DNA of 64,000 nucleotides, taken from positions 1,583,501 through 1,647,500 of the forward strand of contig NC_022657.1 in the NCBI RefSeq assembly GCF_000494755.1, read 5' to 3'. The DNA is from Amorphoplanes friuliensis DSM 7358 (GTDB lineage: Bacteria; Actinomycetota; Actinomycetes; Mycobacteriales; Micromonosporaceae). This document shows, one piece after another, positions 63,501 to 64,000 of the stretch. Position numbers and translations under genes: made by a program. Numbering within the stretch: the first letter of the stretch is position 1; every line of letters begins with the position of its first letter. The notes under the pieces are model-generated. The model made no database searches. It saw nothing but the letters and a program-made list of their open reading frames with translations, and was not told the origin of the DNA.

Positions 63501-63529
63501 TTGCGCTGGACAGGCCGAGCGGGTAAGTT
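63501..63529 (+). promoter_or_regulatory. rRNA operon promoter P2
   Basis: TTGCGC (63501-63506), 17-base spacer, TAAGTT (63524-63529). Identical -35 and spacing to P1. Confidence 0.55.
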
Positions 63530-63583
63530 TGAGCGGTTGCCCCGAGCGGGTCTCCTACCAAGGAGTTCAGTTCGGTGTGTGGT

Positions 63584-63599
63584 TGTTCTTTGAGAACTC
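63584..63599 (+). promoter_or_regulatory. boxA-like antitermination element of the rrn leader
   Basis: TGTTCTTTGAGAACTC matches the actinobacterial rrn leader boxA. It lies 120 bases before 16S, with a GGCAACA/TGTTGCC stem (63676-63696) in between. Confidence 0.8.
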
Positions 63600-63722
63600 A
63601 ACAGGGTGCTAGATAAGCCAGTGCCAATTGGTTATGGCTCTGATTGTCCTTACCGGGATGATCGGGGTTTCCTTTGGCAACAGATTGTTTGTTGCCGGGA
63701 CAAAGTGTTCAACATGTAGATT

Positions 63723-64000
63723 TTGTTGGAGAGTTTGATCCTGGCTCAGGACGAACGCTGGCGGCGTGCTTAACACATGCAAGTCGAGCGGAAAGGCCCT
63801 TTCGGGGGTACTCGAGCGGCGAACGGGTGAGTAACACGTGAGGAACCTGCCCCGGACTTTGGGATAACCCTCGGAAACGGGGGCTAATACCGAATATTAC
63901 TTCGCACCGCATGGTGTGTTGTGGAAAGTTTTTCGGTCTGGGATGGTCTCGCGGCCTATCAGCTTGTTGGTGGGGTAATGGCCTACCAAGGCGACGACGG
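63723..64000 (+). rRNA. rrs: 16S ribosomal RNA, 5' end (cut by window)
   Basis: The 27F region AGAGTTTGATCCTGGCTCAG begins at 63730, so E. coli position 1 corresponds to about 63723. The text continues GACGAACGCTGGCGGCGTGC and TTAACACATGCAAGTCGAGC. The GGAAAGGCCCTTTCGGGG helix is typical of Micromonosporaceae (Actinoplanes group). The remaining 1.2 kb is beyond the window. Confidence 0.99.

Overview
The window is high-GC actinobacterial chromosome. The start of the 16S rRNA gene at the right end has the signature of the family Micromonosporaceae. Together with the gene content (mycothiol-dependent nitroreductase, LigB-type ligase, paired ClpP1/ClpP2, DUF5130, class F sortase, B12 genes) this suggests Actinoplanes or a close relative. 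The genus is inferred from memory of 16S and gene families, not from a search.

Layout. 0-2 kb: an ECF41 sigma factor with its carboxymuconolactone-decarboxylase partner and a textbook ECF41 promoter, then small unknown genes. 2-4 kb: an AT-richer PIN-like/coiled-coil gene beside tRNA-Arg(TCT). 4-6.4 kb: a hydrolase and ssb, with two DnaA-box-like sites in front of ssb, followed by a 650-base non-coding block full of long hairpins. 6.4-9.5 kb: cobD, cobQ and a P-loop kinase, overlapping by ATGA. 9.5-14.3 kb: proteases, a flavin monooxygenase and a HAD phosphatase. 14.3-15.6 kb: a DUF222/13E12-like remnant whose start codon lies inside a LexA-type SOS box, plus tandem repeats. 15.6-26.5 kb: ATP-dependent ligase, SURF1, cbiA, a class A PBP, then cobC-cobT-cobA overlapping by GTGA. 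26.5-37.8 kb: trehalose synthase, ettA, thioesterase, a secreted propeller, globin, MFS, MscS and HNH genes. 37.8-39.7 kb: a large array of about 29 palindromic 41/42-bp units. 39.7-55.3 kb: class F sortase, pepN, DUF1015, esterase, rpiB, Eis-like, SDR, CAP-domain and AraC genes. 55.3-60.7 kb: tRNA-Gly, tRNA-Pro, tig, clpP1, clpP2, clpX and an acetyltransferase. 60.7-64 kb: nitrilase, a double VOC protein, a small membrane protein, then rrn promoters, a boxA-like leader and the 16S start.

How the parts fit. Six B12 genes sit in three separate groups. They cover precorrin-2 formation (cobA), a,c-diamidation (cbiA), peripheral amidation (cobQ), the aminopropanol linker (CobC-like decarboxylase and CobD) and lower-base activation (cobT). 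The tig-clpP1-clpP2-clpX block is the protein quality-control core and carries a ClgR-like site. The right end is the promoter region of an rRNA operon.

The most unusual material is non-coding. It comprises the palindrome array at 38.1-39.5 kb with a lone inverted relative at 62.57 kb, two long hairpins with near-identical 12-nt loops between ssb and cobD, and a 17-bp tandem repeat at 14.8 kb. Among proteins, the CbiA homologue lacks its usual glutaminase cysteine, and the acetyltransferase after clpX appears to start at CTG.
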